Shown in pieces: positions 16,515-25,770 of a DNA stretch of 64,000 nt; the first letter of the stretch is position 1, and the number at the start of each line of letters is the position of its first letter. The notes beneath the pieces were generated by a model. The model was not told the DNA's origin. It did no database searches and saw only the letters and a list, made by a program, of their open reading frames with translations. The position numbers and the translations under genes were made by a program. Location of the stretch: the NCBI RefSeq assembly GCF_025847275.1, contig NZ_JAOZEV010000008.1, forward strand, positions 62,001 to 126,000, given 5' to 3'. The DNA is from Flavobacterium frigoritolerans. Its GTDB lineage: Bacteria > Bacteroidota > Bacteroidia > Flavobacteriales > Flavobacteriaceae.

Positions 16515-19500
16515 TTATTTAAGTAATGTAAATGCTCCTCTTTCGGTTATGGTATGGTTGTAAAAAGTTTTTGCAGTGATTTTGAAAAAGTAGTTTCCAT
16601 TTTCGGCTGCATGATTCTTTATTTGTCCGTTCCATCCACTAATGTTTTTTCCAGTTTCAGAATATACAATTCCTCCCCAAGTGTCATAGACATCAAGAGT
16701 AATGCTATCAAAACCTAAAAACACTGGTGCAAATGTGTCATTGTAACCATCATTATTTGGCGTAAAGGCATTTGGCATTATCAGACTATATCCTTTTTCG
16801 ACAACTAATGTTGATGTATAACTATATTGACAACCAAAAGGATAAGTAACTGTTTGCTTTATTGTATAAGTTCCTTCTCTTGTGTAAATATGTTTCGGAT
16901 TTTCTTCATTTGAGAATTTACCATCACCAAAATCCCAAGAAATATTTGTAAAATCTCCTGTTGCCAGATTCGTAAATAAAATAGGATCGTAAATTGAATA
17001 CAAATCATAAACATCTTTACCATAAGAACTCGTCGAATAATTAGCTATTCCTAATACTGGTGTATTAACATTGTATGGAAAATCGGCAGTACATCCAAAA
17101 CTATCGGTTACGCTAAATATAATTAAGCCTTTGTTTTCGGTATTCATTATTTCGTTATTAGGACCTGAAACAACTCCATCTGACCAACTTAATGTATATG
17201 GCGGTATTCCTCCTTTTACATGTCCTACAAATGTTTGATGCACGTATTTAGTCTCACAATCAAAATCGGTTAGCACTTCGATAGTTGGCGTAAGCTGATC
17301 AAATCTGGTAATTTTCCATTCCTCTGATTTTTTACAACCATTGGCATCTGTAACAGTAACGGCATAAGTTCCTGGTGGAAGTTTACTCAAATCTTCGGTT
17401 TTTGCACCATTTGACCATGAGTACGTAAATGGAGGCAGACCTCCTGTTACCACTAAATTGATCTCTCCTGTATTTGCATCAACACAATCTAAAGGATTTG
17501 AAACATCAGCTCTTAGTTCTAACAATAAAGGCTCAATTATAATAAAGGTTTCTCTTATTACACAGGCTTTACCATCTGTAATTGTCACACTATATTTCCC
17601 CGGTCCAATATTATTACGTTCAATTCCTGCTGTCGAATTATCATCCCAAACTAACTTAACCGGCGCTTTACCTCCTATAAGGTTCAATCGGATATGACCA
17701 TCATTTGCTCCAAAACAAGAAACGTTTTTTACATCTGGATTAATAGTGAAAACTGGTGCATTATCTATCACTATAGGAAACACTTTTGGACAACCTAATG
17801 CATCAGTAATTGTGATTACATAAGTTCCCGCTGATAAATTATTTTGTACTAAACCTGTTCCTAAATTACTCCATTCTATAATATACGGATCTCCTGTTGT
17901 AAAAGGAACTCCTCCTGTTATGCTATTTATAGTAATAGATGCATTAGCATAATTATAACATGCTATCTCAGTTTTACTGTAATTTAAACGTATTTCATCA
18001 TTTTGAAGTAATACAACGCTCAATTTATCTTCACAACCTGAATTATCAGTAACAGTTAAATTATAAGTACCTGCTGCAAGATTTTTTAGATTTTGAAGAT
18101 TACTTCTAAATCCATTTGGTCCCGTCCAACTATATCGGTAATTAAAAACTCCCGGAGATAGTTCAGTATATCGACCGCCTATTGTACTTACATTAATTTC
18201 ACCTGTATAATATCCGTAACATAATATATCAACTTGACTTTCCCATTTTACTTTTAATAATGGCGGTTCTATAATTGTGTAACGATCTGTAAGTATATCA
18301 CAATTATTAACTTCGGTAATGGTAACGTCATACTTTCCTGGTCCAAGATTATTAATATTTCCGGTAGTTGCAGCATAAGGATTCCCATCTTTTGTCCATA
18401 CATAAGTATAAGGCTGTGTTCCTCCTGTTGTGTATAAATTTATACTTCCGTTATTTAACCCAAAACACGTGATATCATTTTTACCTCCTGAAGTTTGAAA
18501 TTTACCCGGTTCAGAAACAGAATAGGCTTGTGAAAACGGACAATTTCCATTATCCTTAACACTTAAATAATACGTTCCTGGTTTTAAATTAGAAATATCT
18601 TTATCGGTACTCGTAAATCCATTGGGGCCTGTCCATAAAAAAGTATAAGGAGTTGCTGTTGCAAAAGGAATACCTCCTGTTACACTTATCGTAATGGAAC
18701 CATCATTAGATCCAAAACAGGTACCATTTTTTGTAACTTGAGTTACTTTTATTAATGGATCTACGGTTACTGTTATTGTAAAATTAGGTCCCGGACAAGC
18801 TGTAGATATAGGTGATACCGTATATGTTACTGTTGCTGGATTAGCTGTGTTATTTATTAAAGTCTGACTAATATTTGATCTTGGAGAAGATTGTGCATTT
18901 GCTCCACTTACTGCTCCTGCAGGAGAAACTACAGGCGTTGACCAAACATAGGTCGTTCCTGCTGGTACATTATCTATCCCATTGGTAACAGGCGTAACCT
19001 GAAAACTAGTACCACTGCATATTTTTACTGTCTTATCTTTTATAACTGGAGAAAGAACTAAATCAACCGAAAAAGGAGCCGTTTTGGTAGTTGTTCCACA
19101 ACTATTAGTAACACTAAAAGTAGCTACATAATTACCACTAGTTGTATAATTTATTGGTCCCGGATTAAGCAAAGTAGATGATGAAGGTGTACCTCCTGGA
19201 AAACTCCATAAATAAGTAATCTCCGAACTTGGAGAACAAGTTTCTTCTACTGTTCCAACAGGATTAATTGTTGCCGAATTACAAAAATCTGAAATAGGTT
19301 TTAAAGTTGTAACTGGCGGTTTTTTTACCTGTATTGCCTGAGTAGCAGAATATGTGTAAACGTCGCAAGAATTCATTGTTCTTAACCTAACATAATAGGT
19401 ACCTGGCAGTGTAAAATTAAAAACAGGATCTTTTGATGAAGAATATGTACCATTTGCAAAATTCCATTGTCCTCTTCCTGTTCCTGGTACTGACTCTTTA

Positions 19501-20906
19501 CCACAAAAGCCTTCAACATAATTCGTAACTTCCCAATAATAGCTCTCTGTTCCACAAGTTAACCTCGTATCTGTAGTATTTGTCATTTGAACATTGGTTG
19601 AAGCACAAGCATTACCAAAAGTAAAACTAGGTTGTAATATAGGCTCTACACATATTTCTCTTGTTGTTTCAATTCCAGCTCCACAAGGAGTTGTTGCATT
19701 TAGTTTAACTGTATATTTCCCTGGTGCTGTGTATACATGATAAAGGTTAACCTCTCTAGAAGTTGTTCCATCACCAAAATCCCAAGTGTAAACATTATAA
19801 GTACTACAATCATTAGTGTAGCCTGCAACGGTCGTATTTTCGAAATAGATACTAGTATTAACACATGCAATACTATTTACTTTAAAACTTATCACTGGCA
19901 CACCTAATATGATAATAGGTCCGGCTGTAAGATAAGTACTTCCACAAGATGTTGTTATTGTTAAGCTAACCGTATTTCCAGAAGGGCAATTGGCTCTTGT
20001 AAATTTATGCGGTACAGGAAAATTTTGAGAAGCTTGCGGATTTCCTGCGTTATAATAAGAAGAGCTTTCTAATTGTCCTTGAGTATATGATTGTACAGTT
20101 CCGTCACCATAATTAACCACATATCGTGTATCAGAAGGATTAAGTCCCCATGCCCCTATTGCAAAATTCATTGGAGCTACAGGAAGACATAAATTGGTTG
20201 TATTACCTGGAGCAATAAGTGCCCCTAGCGGATTGTTAGAATTTTTTACTACATAAGTAACAGAATTGTTACAGCCATTATTTCCGATTCCGGTAATAAC
20301 CATATTAAAAGAACCTAATTTCTGATATTCATGCTGTTTAGGAAAAACAACATTTGTTTCAGAACTGCCATCTCCCCAATCAACATTATAAGACGTAATG
20401 CATGCCGATGAAGCTGAATTATTACTAACATTAATACTGTATTTTGGATCTGAATTATTATCTCCACATCTTTCAAAAGGCTTAAGTGATCCTGGAGTAT
20501 TTACATTTCCAAATTTTAAATCTGGTTTTTGTTTTACAGTAATAGTTTTTGTTATACTGTTTTCACCGCTAGCATCAGTAACTGTTAACTTTACAACAAA
20601 AGACTGCGTACCGCAACCAACCGCTGTAAAAGAATGACTTGGATTACTATCTGTAGAAGTCGTCCCATCTCCAAAATCCCATTTATAGCTAAAAGGAGCA
20701 GTAGCACTTACAATAGGAGTAAATGTAATGGGAGTTCCAGAACAAGTTCCATCGTTAGTAAAATTGAAATCGACATTGGGTACTAAAACTAGGTTTTTAT
20801 AACCTTTATTAGATGTAAAATCATTTTTATTGACAGCCCCAAATGCATGAACAGAAGTCGTAATTATTAAAAGAAAATATAAGTGTAAGAAGTAAAGTTT
20901 CCCCAT
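16515..20906 (-). CDS. T9SS type B cargo adhesin with PKD and SprB repeats
   Basis: The signal peptide (LYFLLIITTSVHA) is followed by several PKD domains (YKWDFGDGTTS near residue 75; YTWDFGDGTTS near 375; ISWDFGDGKFS near 1320). About seven SprB-type repeats, each with CFGxNDGxI...GGxPPYTYxW and GTYxVTVTDxNGC, span roughly 730-1290. The last 90 residues are a type B T9SS sorting domain: MPNAFTPNNDGYND ... YDTWGGIVY ... GWNGQ ... GNYFFKI. Such proteins are surface adhesins in gliding or attachment. Its partner is the SprF-like gene immediately downstream. A TATATTTG box on the minus strand (21050-21043) may be its promoter, leaving a leader of about 130 nt. Confidence 0.93.
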   Translation of the reverse strand: MGKLYFLHLYFLLIITTSVHAFGAVNKNDFTSNKGYKNLVLVPNVDFNFTNDGTCSGTPITFTPIVSATAPFSYKWDFGDGTTSTDSNPSHSFTAVGCGTQSFVVKLTVTDASGENSITKTITVKQKPDLKFGNVNTPGSLKPFERCGDNNSDPKYSINVSNNSASSACITSYNVDWGDGSSETNVVFPKQHEYQKLGSFNMVITGIGNNGCNNSVTYVVKNSNNPLGALIAPGNTTNLCLPVAPMNFAIGAWGLNPSDTRYVVNYGDGTVQSYTQGQLESSSYYNAGNPQASQNFPVPHKFTRANCPSGNTVSLTITTSCGSTYLTAGPIIILGVPVISFKVNSIACVNTSIYFENTTVAGYTNDCSTYNVYTWDFGDGTTSREVNLYHVYTAPGKYTVKLNATTPCGAGIETTREICVEPILQPSFTFGNACASTNVQMTNTTDTRLTCGTESYYWEVTNYVEGFCGKESVPGTGRGQWNFANGTYSSSKDPVFNFTLPGTYYVRLRTMNSCDVYTYSATQAIQVKKPPVTTLKPISDFCNSATINPVGTVEETCSPSSEITYLWSFPGGTPSSSTLLNPGPINYTTSGNYVATFSVTNSCGTTTKTAPFSVDLVLSPVIKDKTVKICSGTSFQVTPVTNGIDNVPAGTTYVWSTPVVSPAGAVSGANAQSSPRSNISQTLINNTANPATVTYTVSPISTACPGPNFTITVTVDPLIKVTQVTKNGTCFGSNDGSITISVTGGIPFATATPYTFLWTGPNGFTSTDKDISNLKPGTYYLSVKDNGNCPFSQAYSVSEPGKFQTSGGKNDITCFGLNNGSINLYTTGGTQPYTYVWTKDGNPYAATTGNINNLGPGKYDVTITEVNNCDILTDRYTIIEPPLLKVKWESQVDILCYGYYTGEINVSTIGGRYTELSPGVFNYRYSWTGPNGFRSNLQNLKNLAAGTYNLTVTDNSGCEDKLSVVLLQNDEIRLNYSKTEIACYNYANASITINSITGGVPFTTGDPYIIEWSNLGTGLVQNNLSAGTYVITITDALGCPKVFPIVIDNAPVFTINPDVKNVSCFGANDGHIRLNLIGGKAPVKLVWDDNSTAGIERNNIGPGKYSVTITDGKACVIRETFIIIEPLLLELRADVSNPLDCVDANTGEINLVVTGGLPPFTYSWSNGAKTEDLSKLPPGTYAVTVTDANGCKKSEEWKITRFDQLTPTIEVLTDFDCETKYVHQTFVGHVKGGIPPYTLSWSDGVVSGPNNEIMNTENKGLIIFSVTDSFGCTADFPYNVNTPVLGIANYSTSSYGKDVYDLYSIYDPILFTNLATGDFTNISWDFGDGKFSNEENPKHIYTREGTYTIKQTVTYPFGCQYSYTSTLVVEKGYSLIMPNAFTPNNDGYNDTFAPVFLGFDSITLDVYDTWGGIVYSETGKNISGWNGQIKNHAAENGNYFFKITAKTFYNHTITERGAFTLLK

Positions 20907-21158
20907 GAAATGTCATTTATTTTTGCTGCCAAAAGTATATGTTTTTTTTAATCAAAAAAATATTATAAAATAATCTTTTTTAGTTTTCAAAAAGTTGAAT
21001 TAAAAAGGGCATAATAATGACTAAAACGTACTAAAAATAACACAAATATAACCTTGCCTTGAAATTAAAAACTTTCATTTATTTCAGTATCCTAACTAAT
21101 TTTCTTATCAATCTTGATTAAAAACAGGATTATTGATAATACAAATATTCACAACAAG
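20907..21158. other. Upstream region of the adhesin operon
   Basis: There is no gene here. It holds the TATATTTG box (plus-strand CAAATATA at 21043-21050) pointing at the adhesin and a second AATATTTG box (21149-21142) placed 9 nt from operator copy 4. The rest is AT-rich without visible structure. Confidence 0.5.
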
Positions 21159-21177
21159 TACGCAATTCTTTTGCGTA
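21159..21177. promoter_or_regulatory. Operator copy 4 (perfect TACGCA-N7-TGCGTA)
   Basis: The only perfectly symmetrical copy of the shared repeat. On the minus strand it is 9 nt from AATATTTG (21149-21142), the same spacing as the other three; on the plus strand TACATTTA (21193-21200) is a weak box toward the WYL gene 294 nt away. Autoregulation of the WYL gene, or control of the leftward transcript, are both possible. Confidence 0.7.
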
Positions 21178-21218
21178 GAAAATATAAAAGTGTACATTTA
21201 TCATTAAAGTTGTGTGTA

Positions 21219-21300
21219 TAAAGGACAGAAGCAGCAACCTTCTTTGGGTTTTTCACCTAAAAAAGATACAGCGTACAGCTAAACCCTGAGTGACACGCTC
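21219..21300. repeat. Dispersed REP-like element, degenerate copy B
   Basis: It shares GATACAGCGTACAGC (21265-21279) and the surrounding order (GGA-GAAGC-GCA-CCTT, GGGTTTTTC, ACACGC) with copy A at 15361-15460, but its hairpin arms have decayed. The two copies bracket the adhesin/SprF pair. Confidence 0.65.
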
Positions 21301-21351
21301 AAAAACAAGAAATATAATTGTAATGATCTCACAAAGTCGCAAATTTTTATT

Positions 21352-21391
21352 TTTTAAGCTACTCCCGATAGCTATCGGGAGTAGCTTAAAA
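21352..21391. repeat. 40-bp perfect palindrome
   Basis: TTTTAAGCTACTCCCGATAG is followed directly by its exact reverse complement. The core CCGATAGCTATCGG equals that of the 9489-9510 palindrome. A third, imperfect relative (CCCGATAACTATCGGGA) lies at 21427-21443, just before the WYL gene. Confidence 0.8.
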
Positions 21392-21470
21392 TGATCCGAA
21401 AAATTGCGTGAAACAAAATATTTGCTCCCGATAACTATCGGGATTGAGACTATACAGCAAAAAAGATATT

Positions 21471-22484
21471 ATGTCACAAAACAAAAATGCATTAATTCGA
21501 TACAAAACAATCGATAAATGCCTACAAAACCAATACAGAACCTGGACTCTCGATGATTTAATCGAAGCCTGTTCAGATGCATTATTTGAATATGAGGGTC
21601 GCGAAAACCGCATAAGCAAACGCACCATACAAATGGATATCCAACTCATGCGTAGCGAAAAACTCGGATACAATGCTCCTATCGTAGTTTATGATAAGAA
21701 GTTTTACAAATACGACGAAGAAGATTTCTCTATTACAGATATTCCGCTTACAGAAACCGACATGAATGTTTTAACAGAAACAGTTTCTATGCTAAAACAA
21801 TTTAAAGATTTCTCTTTATTTAGTGATGTTTCGGATATTTTGCAGCGTTTAGAAGATAAAATCTATTCAGAGAAATCACATACTAATTCTGTAATTTATC
21901 TCGATAAAAACGAAAACTTAAAAGGATTACATTATCTGGACGAAATTTATCAAGCCATCATAAAAAAAATAGTTCTAGTTATTACCTATAAATCTTTTAA
22001 ATCCAGAGAGGAACAAAAGTTTAATTTTCATCCTTTTATTTTAAAGGAGTTTAACAATCGTTGGTTTTTGGTTGGAAAGAAAAAAGGCACTCAACCCATA
22101 ACCAATTTGGCTCTTGATCGGATTACCAGCATCGATTTTGATTTTAACCTACCTTATATAGAAGAAGTTTTTGATGCCGAAGATTTTTATAAAGATGTCG
22201 TTGGGGTTACAGTGAACCAAGGGATGAACGCTAGAAAAATTGAACTTTGGATTGATAAAGAAAATGCACCTTATGTTTTAACAAAACCCTTTCATGCTTC
22301 CCAAAAGCTAGAAAAAGAAAATGAGGACGGAAGTATTATTATTACACTAAAGCTTAAAACTAATTATGAAATAGAGCGTTTGCTTTTAGGCTTTGGTGAT
22401 GGATTAGAAGTTATCAGTCCCAATGGACTGCGATTACGAATAAAAGATAAACTTAGAAAAGCTTTACTTAAATATGGGGAATAA
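21471..22484 (+). CDS. WYL-domain transcriptional regulator
   Basis: The N-terminus is a winged HTH (IRYKTIDKCLQN ... SKRTIQMDIQLMRSE), the middle a WYL domain with NRWFLVGKKKG and ALDRI, and the C-terminus a WCX extension ending in LRKALLKYG. WYL regulators sense ligands such as nucleic acids or nucleotides and often govern DNA-damage or phage-defence loci. I chose the ATG at 21471 over a TTG at 21444, because the upstream codons overlap a repeat-derived palindrome and have no family character. Operator copy 4 lies 294 nt upstream, and matching operators control the RNA-repair genes 6-8 kb away, so this protein is the prime candidate for their regulator. Direct binding is inferred. Confidence 0.9.
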   Translation: MSQNKNALIRYKTIDKCLQNQYRTWTLDDLIEACSDALFEYEGRENRISKRTIQMDIQLMRSEKLGYNAPIVVYDKKFYKYDEEDFSITDIPLTETDMNVLTETVSMLKQFKDFSLFSDVSDILQRLEDKIYSEKSHTNSVIYLDKNENLKGLHYLDEIYQAIIKKIVLVITYKSFKSREEQKFNFHPFILKEFNNRWFLVGKKKGTQPITNLALDRITSIDFDFNLPYIEEVFDAEDFYKDVVGVTVNQGMNARKIELWIDKENAPYVLTKPFHASQKLEKENEDGSIIITLKLKTNYEIERLLLGFGDGLEVISPNGLRLRIKDKLRKALLKYGE

Positions 22485-22825
22485 TTTTTTCCGTTTTTAA
22501 ATTAAAGAAATATCTTTCAAGATACATTAAACTGAAGTCCTAATTTACTGACCTGATGTAACTTTTCGGATAATCGAACAGCTAAAATTTCAAAAAAAAT
22601 ATTATATTTCATTCGAAAAATAGAAAACTTAACCAACTCTATTTCAGAGCTAACATTTAACAAACTAAAAAATATTTTTTGAAATACTATGCATGCATAA
22701 TATTTTTTTATTATATTTGAAATCGATATAGTTGCCAAAAAAAACGAATTCGATTTAAATTAATGCAAAGATACTATCACAATGTATTTCACATTAAAAT
22801 TAAATAATCAAATACAATCTACCAA
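22485..22825 (+). promoter_or_regulatory. Upstream region of the marR-fad operon
   Basis: No gene in 341 nt. TATATTTG (22712-22719) is a perfect -7 box about 107 nt before the marR start, giving a leader near 100 nt. No clear MarR operator palindrome could be picked out by eye. Confidence 0.5.
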
Positions 22826-23293
22826 ATGAAAGAAAAGACTATAGATTATATTTTACGCGCAACCTGGCAAGCTGTATCAAGAATGTACAACGAAGAAGCT
22901 GCAAAATATGATGGGACAATGGCTACTGGTTTTGCGCTATTAAGTATCGATAAAGAAGAAGGTACTCCATCGACAGCATTAGGTCCTAGAATGGGAATGG
23001 AAGCCACTAGCTTAACCAGAACGCTCAAATCTATGGAAGACAAAGGCTTGATTGTTCGAAAGAAAAATCCAACCGATGGCCGAGGTGTTTTGATTTATCT
23101 AACTGAATTTGGAAAAGAGAAAAGAGAGTTATCTAAAAATACAGTCTTGAAATTTAATGAAACAGTTAGAAATCACATTTCTGAAGAAAAATTAAAACAT
23201 TTTATTGAAGTTTCAGAAATCATAAATGAATTAATACAAGATAAAAATATATTTAATCAAACAGAAAAAACAGAAAATGAAACGCACAATTAA
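22826..23293 (+). CDS. MarR-family regulator of the fad genes
   Basis: A 155-residue winged-helix protein. The recognition region GMEATSLTRTLKSMEDKGLI and the wing (RKKNPTDGRGVLIYLTEFG) are clear. The 3' end overlaps the start of fadN by 17 nt, so the regulator is translationally coupled to the beta-oxidation genes. By analogy with other MarR proteins at the head of fatty-acid operons it probably represses them until an acyl-CoA ligand binds. The ligand is not evident from sequence. Confidence 0.88.
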   Translation: MKEKTIDYILRATWQAVSRMYNEEAAKYDGTMATGFALLSIDKEEGTPSTALGPRMGMEATSLTRTLKSMEDKGLIVRKKNPTDGRGVLIYLTEFGKEKRELSKNTVLKFNETVRNHISEEKLKHFIEVSEIINELIQDKNIFNQTEKTENETHN

Positions 23294-25667
23294 AAAAGTT
23301 GCCGTAATTGGATCCGGAATTATGGGTTCAGGAATAGCTTGTCATTTTGCTAACATTGGTGTGGAAGTTTTACTCCTAGACATCATTCCCCGTGAGTTAA
23401 CAGAGGCCGAAACTAAAAAAGGCTTAACTCTAGAAAGCAAAGCCGTAAGAAACAGAGTTGTAAACGAACATCTTGCTAACTCATTAAAATCTAAACCATC
23501 TCCTATTTACAGTCAGAAATTCGCAAACAGAATTACGACTGGAAATACAACCGATGATATGGCAAAAATTGCCAATGTTGACTGGATTATTGAAGTTGTT
23601 GTAGAACGTCTTGATATTAAAAAACTGGTTTTTGAGCAAATTGAAAAATTCCGTAAACCGGGGACATTAGTAACATCAAATACTTCAGGTATTCCGATTC
23701 ATTTTATGAGCGAAGGAAGAAGCGAAGACTTCCAACAACATTTCTGCGGAACACACTTTTTTAACCCTGCGCGTTACTTAAAATTATTTGAAATTATTCC
23801 TGGTCCAAAAACTTCGACTGAAGTATTGGATTTCTTAAATGAATACGGATCTAAATTTTTAGGAAAAACTTCGGTTGTTGCTAAAGATACTCCTGCTTTT
23901 ATCGGAAACAGAATCGGTATTTATGGTATTCAAAGTTTATTCCATTTAGTTAAAGAAATGGGATTAACTATCGAAGAAGTTGATAAATTGACAGGTCCAG
24001 TTATTGGTCGTCCAAAATCAGCTACTTTCCGTACAGTTGATGTTGTAGGTTTAGATACTTTGGTACATGTTGCCAATGGTATTTACGAAAACTGCCCAAC
24101 AGACGAACAACACGAATTATTCAAACTTCCTGATTTCATCACAAAAATGATGGAGAATAATTGGTTAGGAAGCAAAACAGGCCAAGGTTTCTACAAAAAA
24201 GTAGATAGAGATATCCTTACTCTTGATTTAGACACGCTAGAATATCGTGCAGCAAAAAAAGCAAATTTTGCTACGCTTGAATTAACTAAAACAATCGATA
24301 AACCAATCAATCGTTTTAAAGTTCTTGTAAAAGGAAAAGACAAAGCTGGAGAATTTTACCGTAAGAGTTTTGCAGGAATGTTTGCTTATGTATCAAACAG
24401 AATTCCTGAAATATCAGACGAATTATATAAAATTGACGATGCCATGAAAGCTGGTTTCGGATGGGAAAATGGTCCTTTCGAAATTTGGGATGCTATTGGT
24501 GTCGAAAACGGAATCGAAATCATGAAAGCTGAAGGTTTAGCTCCTGCTGCATGGGTAAACGATATGATAGCTTCTGGAAGCAAAAGTTTCTACTCTGTAA
24601 AAGAAGGTGCTACTTATTTTTATAACATTCCGACAAAATCACAAACTAAAGTTCCAGGACAAGATGCATTCATTATCCTAAACAACATTCGCGAAAGCAA
24701 AAAAGTTTGGTGCAATAGTGGTGCAATTATCCAAGATTTAGGAGACGGAATTTTAAACTTAGAATTCCAATCAAAAATGAATACAATTGGAGGCGATGTC
24801 CTTCAAGCAATTAATAAAGCAATCGACTTATCTGAAAAAGAATATCAGGGATTAGTTATTGGTAACCAAGCAGCAAATTTTTCTGTAGGTGCTAATATCG
24901 GAATGATATTTATGATGGCAGTTGAGCAAGAATATGATGAGTTGAATATGGCTATCAAAATGTTCCAAGACACAATGATGCGTGTTCGTTACTCAGGAAT
25001 TCCTGTTGTTGTAGCACCTCACGGAATGACTTTTGGTGGTGGATGCGAAATGAGCTTACATGCCGATAAGGTGGTAGCTGCTGCTGAAACATATATGGGA
25101 TTGGTTGAGTTTGGTGTTGGTGTACTTCCTGGTGGTGGTGGATCTAAAGAAATGGCATTAAGAGCATCTGACCTATTCCGTAAAAACGATGTAGAATTAA
25201 ATGTTCTTCAAGAGTATTTCTTAACTATTGCTATGGCAAAAGTATCTACTTCTGGTTACGAAGCATTTGACACTGGACTTTTACAACATGGTAAAGATAT
25301 TATTGTAGTAAACAAAGATCGTCAGATCGCGGAAGCTAAAAAACATGCCTTGTTAATGGCAGAAGCTGGTTATACACAACCAATAAGAAGAACAGATGTA
25401 AAAGTATTAGGGAAGCAAGCTCTTGGAATGTTCTTAGTAGGTACAGATCAAATGGAAGCTGGTAAATACATCTCTGAACATGATAAGAAAATTGCCAACA
25501 AACTTGCCTACGTAATGGCTGGAGGTGATTTATCTGAAGCTACTTTAGTATCTGAACAATATTTATTAGATATCGAACGTGAAGCTTTCTTGAGTTTATG
25601 TACTGAACGTAAGACCCTAGAGAGAATCCAATATATGTTAACAAAAGGAAAACCACTAAGAAACTAG
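23277..25667 (+). CDS. fadN: 3-hydroxyacyl-CoA dehydrogenase / enoyl-CoA hydratase
   Basis: The domain order is that of Bacillus FadN and the reverse of E. coli FadB. The dehydrogenase is N-terminal (Rossmann motif VIGSGIMGSGIACHFAN; GTHFFNPARYLKLFEIIPG; VGRPKS-type region at about 240) and the enoyl-CoA hydratase/crotonase fold C-terminal (LVIGNQAANFSVGANIGM; PHGMTFGGGCEM; GVGVLPGGGGSKEMA). It performs hydration and NAD-dependent oxidation of beta-oxidation intermediates. At 796 residues it matches the family. It overlaps marR at its 5' end and is followed by a thiolase and an acyl-CoA dehydrogenase, the complete fadN-fadA-fadE set. Confidence 0.94.
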   Translation: MKRTIKKVAVIGSGIMGSGIACHFANIGVEVLLLDIIPRELTEAETKKGLTLESKAVRNRVVNEHLANSLKSKPSPIYSQKFANRITTGNTTDDMAKIANVDWIIEVVVERLDIKKLVFEQIEKFRKPGTLVTSNTSGIPIHFMSEGRSEDFQQHFCGTHFFNPARYLKLFEIIPGPKTSTEVLDFLNEYGSKFLGKTSVVAKDTPAFIGNRIGIYGIQSLFHLVKEMGLTIEEVDKLTGPVIGRPKSATFRTVDVVGLDTLVHVANGIYENCPTDEQHELFKLPDFITKMMENNWLGSKTGQGFYKKVDRDILTLDLDTLEYRAAKKANFATLELTKTIDKPINRFKVLVKGKDKAGEFYRKSFAGMFAYVSNRIPEISDELYKIDDAMKAGFGWENGPFEIWDAIGVENGIEIMKAEGLAPAAWVNDMIASGSKSFYSVKEGATYFYNIPTKSQTKVPGQDAFIILNNIRESKKVWCNSGAIIQDLGDGILNLEFQSKMNTIGGDVLQAINKAIDLSEKEYQGLVIGNQAANFSVGANIGMIFMMAVEQEYDELNMAIKMFQDTMMRVRYSGIPVVVAPHGMTFGGGCEMSLHADKVVAAAETYMGLVEFGVGVLPGGGGSKEMALRASDLFRKNDVELNVLQEYFLTIAMAKVSTSGYEAFDTGLLQHGKDIIVVNKDRQIAEAKKHALLMAEAGYTQPIRRTDVKVLGKQALGMFLVGTDQMEAGKYISEHDKKIANKLAYVMAGGDLSEATLVSEQYLLDIEREAFLSLCTERKTLERIQYMLTKGKPLRN

Positions 25668-25683
25668 ATCATAGAAAACAGCA

Positions 25684-25734
25684 ACAAGAAGCAAGATTTC
25701 AAAACTAAGTTTTGCCTTTTCTCTTGCTTCTTGT
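25684..25734. repeat. Intergenic hairpin ACAAGAAGCAAGA/TCTTGCTTCTTGT
   Basis: A 13-bp perfect inverted repeat with an inner AAAACT/AGTTTT helix lies between fadN and fadA. There is no T-run suited to termination, so it is either a dispersed repeat or an mRNA-stabilising structure separating the two cistrons. Confidence 0.65.
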
Positions 25735-25770
25735 CTCTCTAACTTCTATACTCTTAAAAACAAAAAACAA

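Noticed and set aside
22517..22738. Minus-strand 73-codon frame upstream of marR
   Set aside because: AT-rich, no family character, and it overlaps the likely marR promoter.
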